64,000 bases of DNA, taken from JAAZPT01 sp034180455. GTDB lineage: Bacteria > Bacillota > Clostridia > Christensenellales > Aristaeellaceae. Positions 62,795 through 64,000 of the stretch are shown here, in pieces. Made by a program: the position numbers and the translations under genes. Location: assembly GCA_034180455.1 (NCBI GenBank), contig JAXFOG010000006.1, positions 1 to 64,000 of the forward strand. Reading direction: 5' to 3'. Positions within the stretch are counted from its first letter, which is position 1. The number at the start of each line of letters is the position of its first letter. The notes beneath the pieces were generated by a model, which did not search any database, was not told the DNA's origin, and saw only the letters and a list, made by a program, of their open reading frames with translations.

Positions 62795-64000
62795 ATGGCT
62801 TTCACACATTTACATTTACATACAGAATATAGCTTACTTGATGGTGCATGTAAGATAAATTTGCTTGTAAAAAAACTAAAAGAAATTGGTCAAAGCAGCT
62901 GCGCAGTTACAGATCATGGAGCTATGTATGGGGCTGTTGAATTTTATAATTCATGTAAAGCAAATGGAATTAAACCTATTATTGGGTGTGAATGTTATGT
63001 GTGTGATGATATGTATGAGAAAAACAATGATCAAAGATACAATCATCTAATATTGCTTTGCAAAGATGAAACTGGATATCACAACCTTTGTAAGCTTGTA
63101 AGTAAAGCTTTTTTAGAAGGATTTTACTATAAACCAAGGTTTGATTTTAAACTTTTAGAGCAGTATAGCGAAGGCCTTATAGCACTAAGCGCATGTATAT
63201 TTGGAAAACTTCCACAGTTGCTACTAAATAACAGATATGAAGATGCTAAAGCACACGCTCTTTATATGCAGGATATTTTTGGCAAAGGTAACTTTTATAT
63301 TGAACTAATGAATCATGGGTTGCCTGATGAGCTTGAAGTTTTGCCAAAGCTGAAAGCTCTATCTAAAGATACTGGAATACCTATGGTTGCCACTAATGAC
63401 TGTCATTATCTCAATCCACAAGATGCTCAGGCACAGGAAGTGCTTATGTGCATACAGACTGGTAAAACTCTTGATGACAAAGATCGTATGCAGATGATTA
63501 CAGATCAGCTTTATGTCAAAAGTGAAGAAGAAATGCTAAGTTTATTTTCTGATGTTCCAGAAGCTGTTGAGAATTCGGCTAAAATAGCCGATATGTGCAA
63601 CTTTGATTTTGATTTCAAGACAATGCATTTGCCAGCCTATCCAGTAAATACTGGAGAGACACCATTTGAAATGCTTAAAAGATTGTGCCTTGATGGATTG
63701 AAACAAAATTATCCTTACGAATATGATGAAGAAAGCAAACCATACAAGAGACTTATGTATGAACTTGATATGATCAAGCAAATGGGTTATGTTGATTACT
63801 TTCTTATTGTATGGGACTTTATTAATTATGCAAAGAGCAAAGATATTCCTGTTGGACCTGGCAGAGGCAGTGGAGCAGGTTCTATTGTTGCCTATACCTT
63901 GCATATTACTGGACTTGATCCACTAAAATACAATCTGATTTTTGAAAGATTTTTAAATCCAGAACGTACAAGTATGCCAGATATAGACGTAGATTTTTGC
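62795..64000 (+). CDS. dnaE: DNA polymerase III alpha subunit DnaE, N-terminal part (cut by window end)
   Basis: 402 codons open to the last base. The ATG at 62795 starts two bases after the preceding stop. The N-terminal PHP domain (FTHLHLHTEYSLLDGACK, TDHGAMYGAVEFY) is followed by the start of the polymerase core with GPGRGSGAGSIVAYTL near 356 and the catalytic PDIDVDF at the edge. It is DnaE-type rather than PolC (no exonuclease insertion in the PHP domain). Confidence 0.95.
   Translation, partial: MAFTHLHLHTEYSLLDGACKINLLVKKLKEIGQSSCAVTDHGAMYGAVEFYNSCKANGIKPIIGCECYVCDDMYEKNNDQRYNHLILLCKDETGYHNLCKLVSKAFLEGFYYKPRFDFKLLEQYSEGLIALSACIFGKLPQLLLNNRYEDAKAHALYMQDIFGKGNFYIELMNHGLPDELEVLPKLKALSKDTGIPMVATNDCHYLNPQDAQAQEVLMCIQTGKTLDDKDRMQMITDQLYVKSEEEMLSLFSDVPEAVENSAKIADMCNFDFDFKTMHLPAYPVNTGETPFEMLKRLCLDGLKQNYPYEYDEESKPYKRLMYELDMIKQMGYVDYFLIVWDFINYAKSKDIPVGPGRGSGAGSIVAYTLHITGLDPLKYNLIFERFLNPERTSMPDIDVDFC

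Noticed and set aside
63542..63904. 120-codon minus-strand frame
   Set aside because: Opposite the dnaE polymerase core, which is clearly coding on the plus strand.
1..64000. CRISPR arrays, rRNA genes, complete insertion sequences
   Set aside because: No regularly spaced repeats, rRNA sequence or intact transposase with terminal repeats was seen by eye.

Overview
The window is low-GC, Gram-positive chromosomal DNA, most likely from an anaerobic member of the Clostridia (Bacillota). The gene order hrcA-grpE-dnaK-dnaJ-prmA-rsmE-mtaB-HIT behind a CIRCE operator, sigma-A type TTGACA-17-TATAAT promoters, strong AGGAGG ribosome sites, frequent TTG starts, MutS2, a DivIC-like protein, SpoIID and YkuD cell-wall proteins and a sortase-type surface protein all fit. 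The genus cannot be fixed from the sequence alone.

Bases 1-17300 are accessory. The window opens inside a three-gene large serine recombinase module, the end of an integrated element. Its last recombinase carries a single in-frame stop, so the module is probably dead or nearly so. After a cluster of hairpins comes a TetR-controlled operon: ECF transporter S, T and double ATPase, then a heterodimeric ABC exporter pair and a MATE exporter. Next lie remnants of a conjugative element (a truncated sigma-factor-like gene and a methyltransferase broken by two compensating frameshifts). A group of small-molecule enzymes follows: a metallo-beta-lactamase/methyltransferase fusion with membrane segments, an ATC-hydrolase family protein, two alpha/beta hydrolases and a membrane protein. 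A tRNA-Ala(CGC) gene closes this region.

Bases 17700-26500 hold a large repeat-rich cell-wall protein with a VPQTG sorting signal, a MerR regulator with its target DapB-like dehydrogenase behind a 19-bp-spacer promoter, an OhrR-type peroxide sensor with glutathione peroxidase and a nitroreductase, and a small operon of two membrane proteins and a DUF951 protein.

Bases 26400-42100 are almost entirely minus strand: phosphohexomutase, DUF2461 and an anchored CARDB-like protein; an L,D-transpeptidase with a SpoIID/SH3 protein; a Gld-like ABC system; and a compact mutS2-response regulator-sensor kinase-chorismate mutase-shikimate kinase run.

Bases 42200-51500 are plus strand core genes: beta-CASP ribonuclease, metG, tatD, recO, a DMT-type transporter, divIC, Ppx/GppA, corA behind a structured leader with a small leader ORF, and a short-chain dehydrogenase. 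Bases 51500-59600 are the heat-shock operon. The last 4 kb encode replication proteins: DnaD-like, DnaC/DnaI-like, an ArsC-fold protein without its cysteine, and the start of DNA polymerase III alpha (dnaE).

No CRISPR array, rRNA or intact insertion sequence was seen. The most unusual items are the corA leader, the metallo-beta-lactamase/methyltransferase fusion and its neighbours, the mixed import/export operon, the MerR 19-bp promoter and the mutS2-two-component-aromatic operon.
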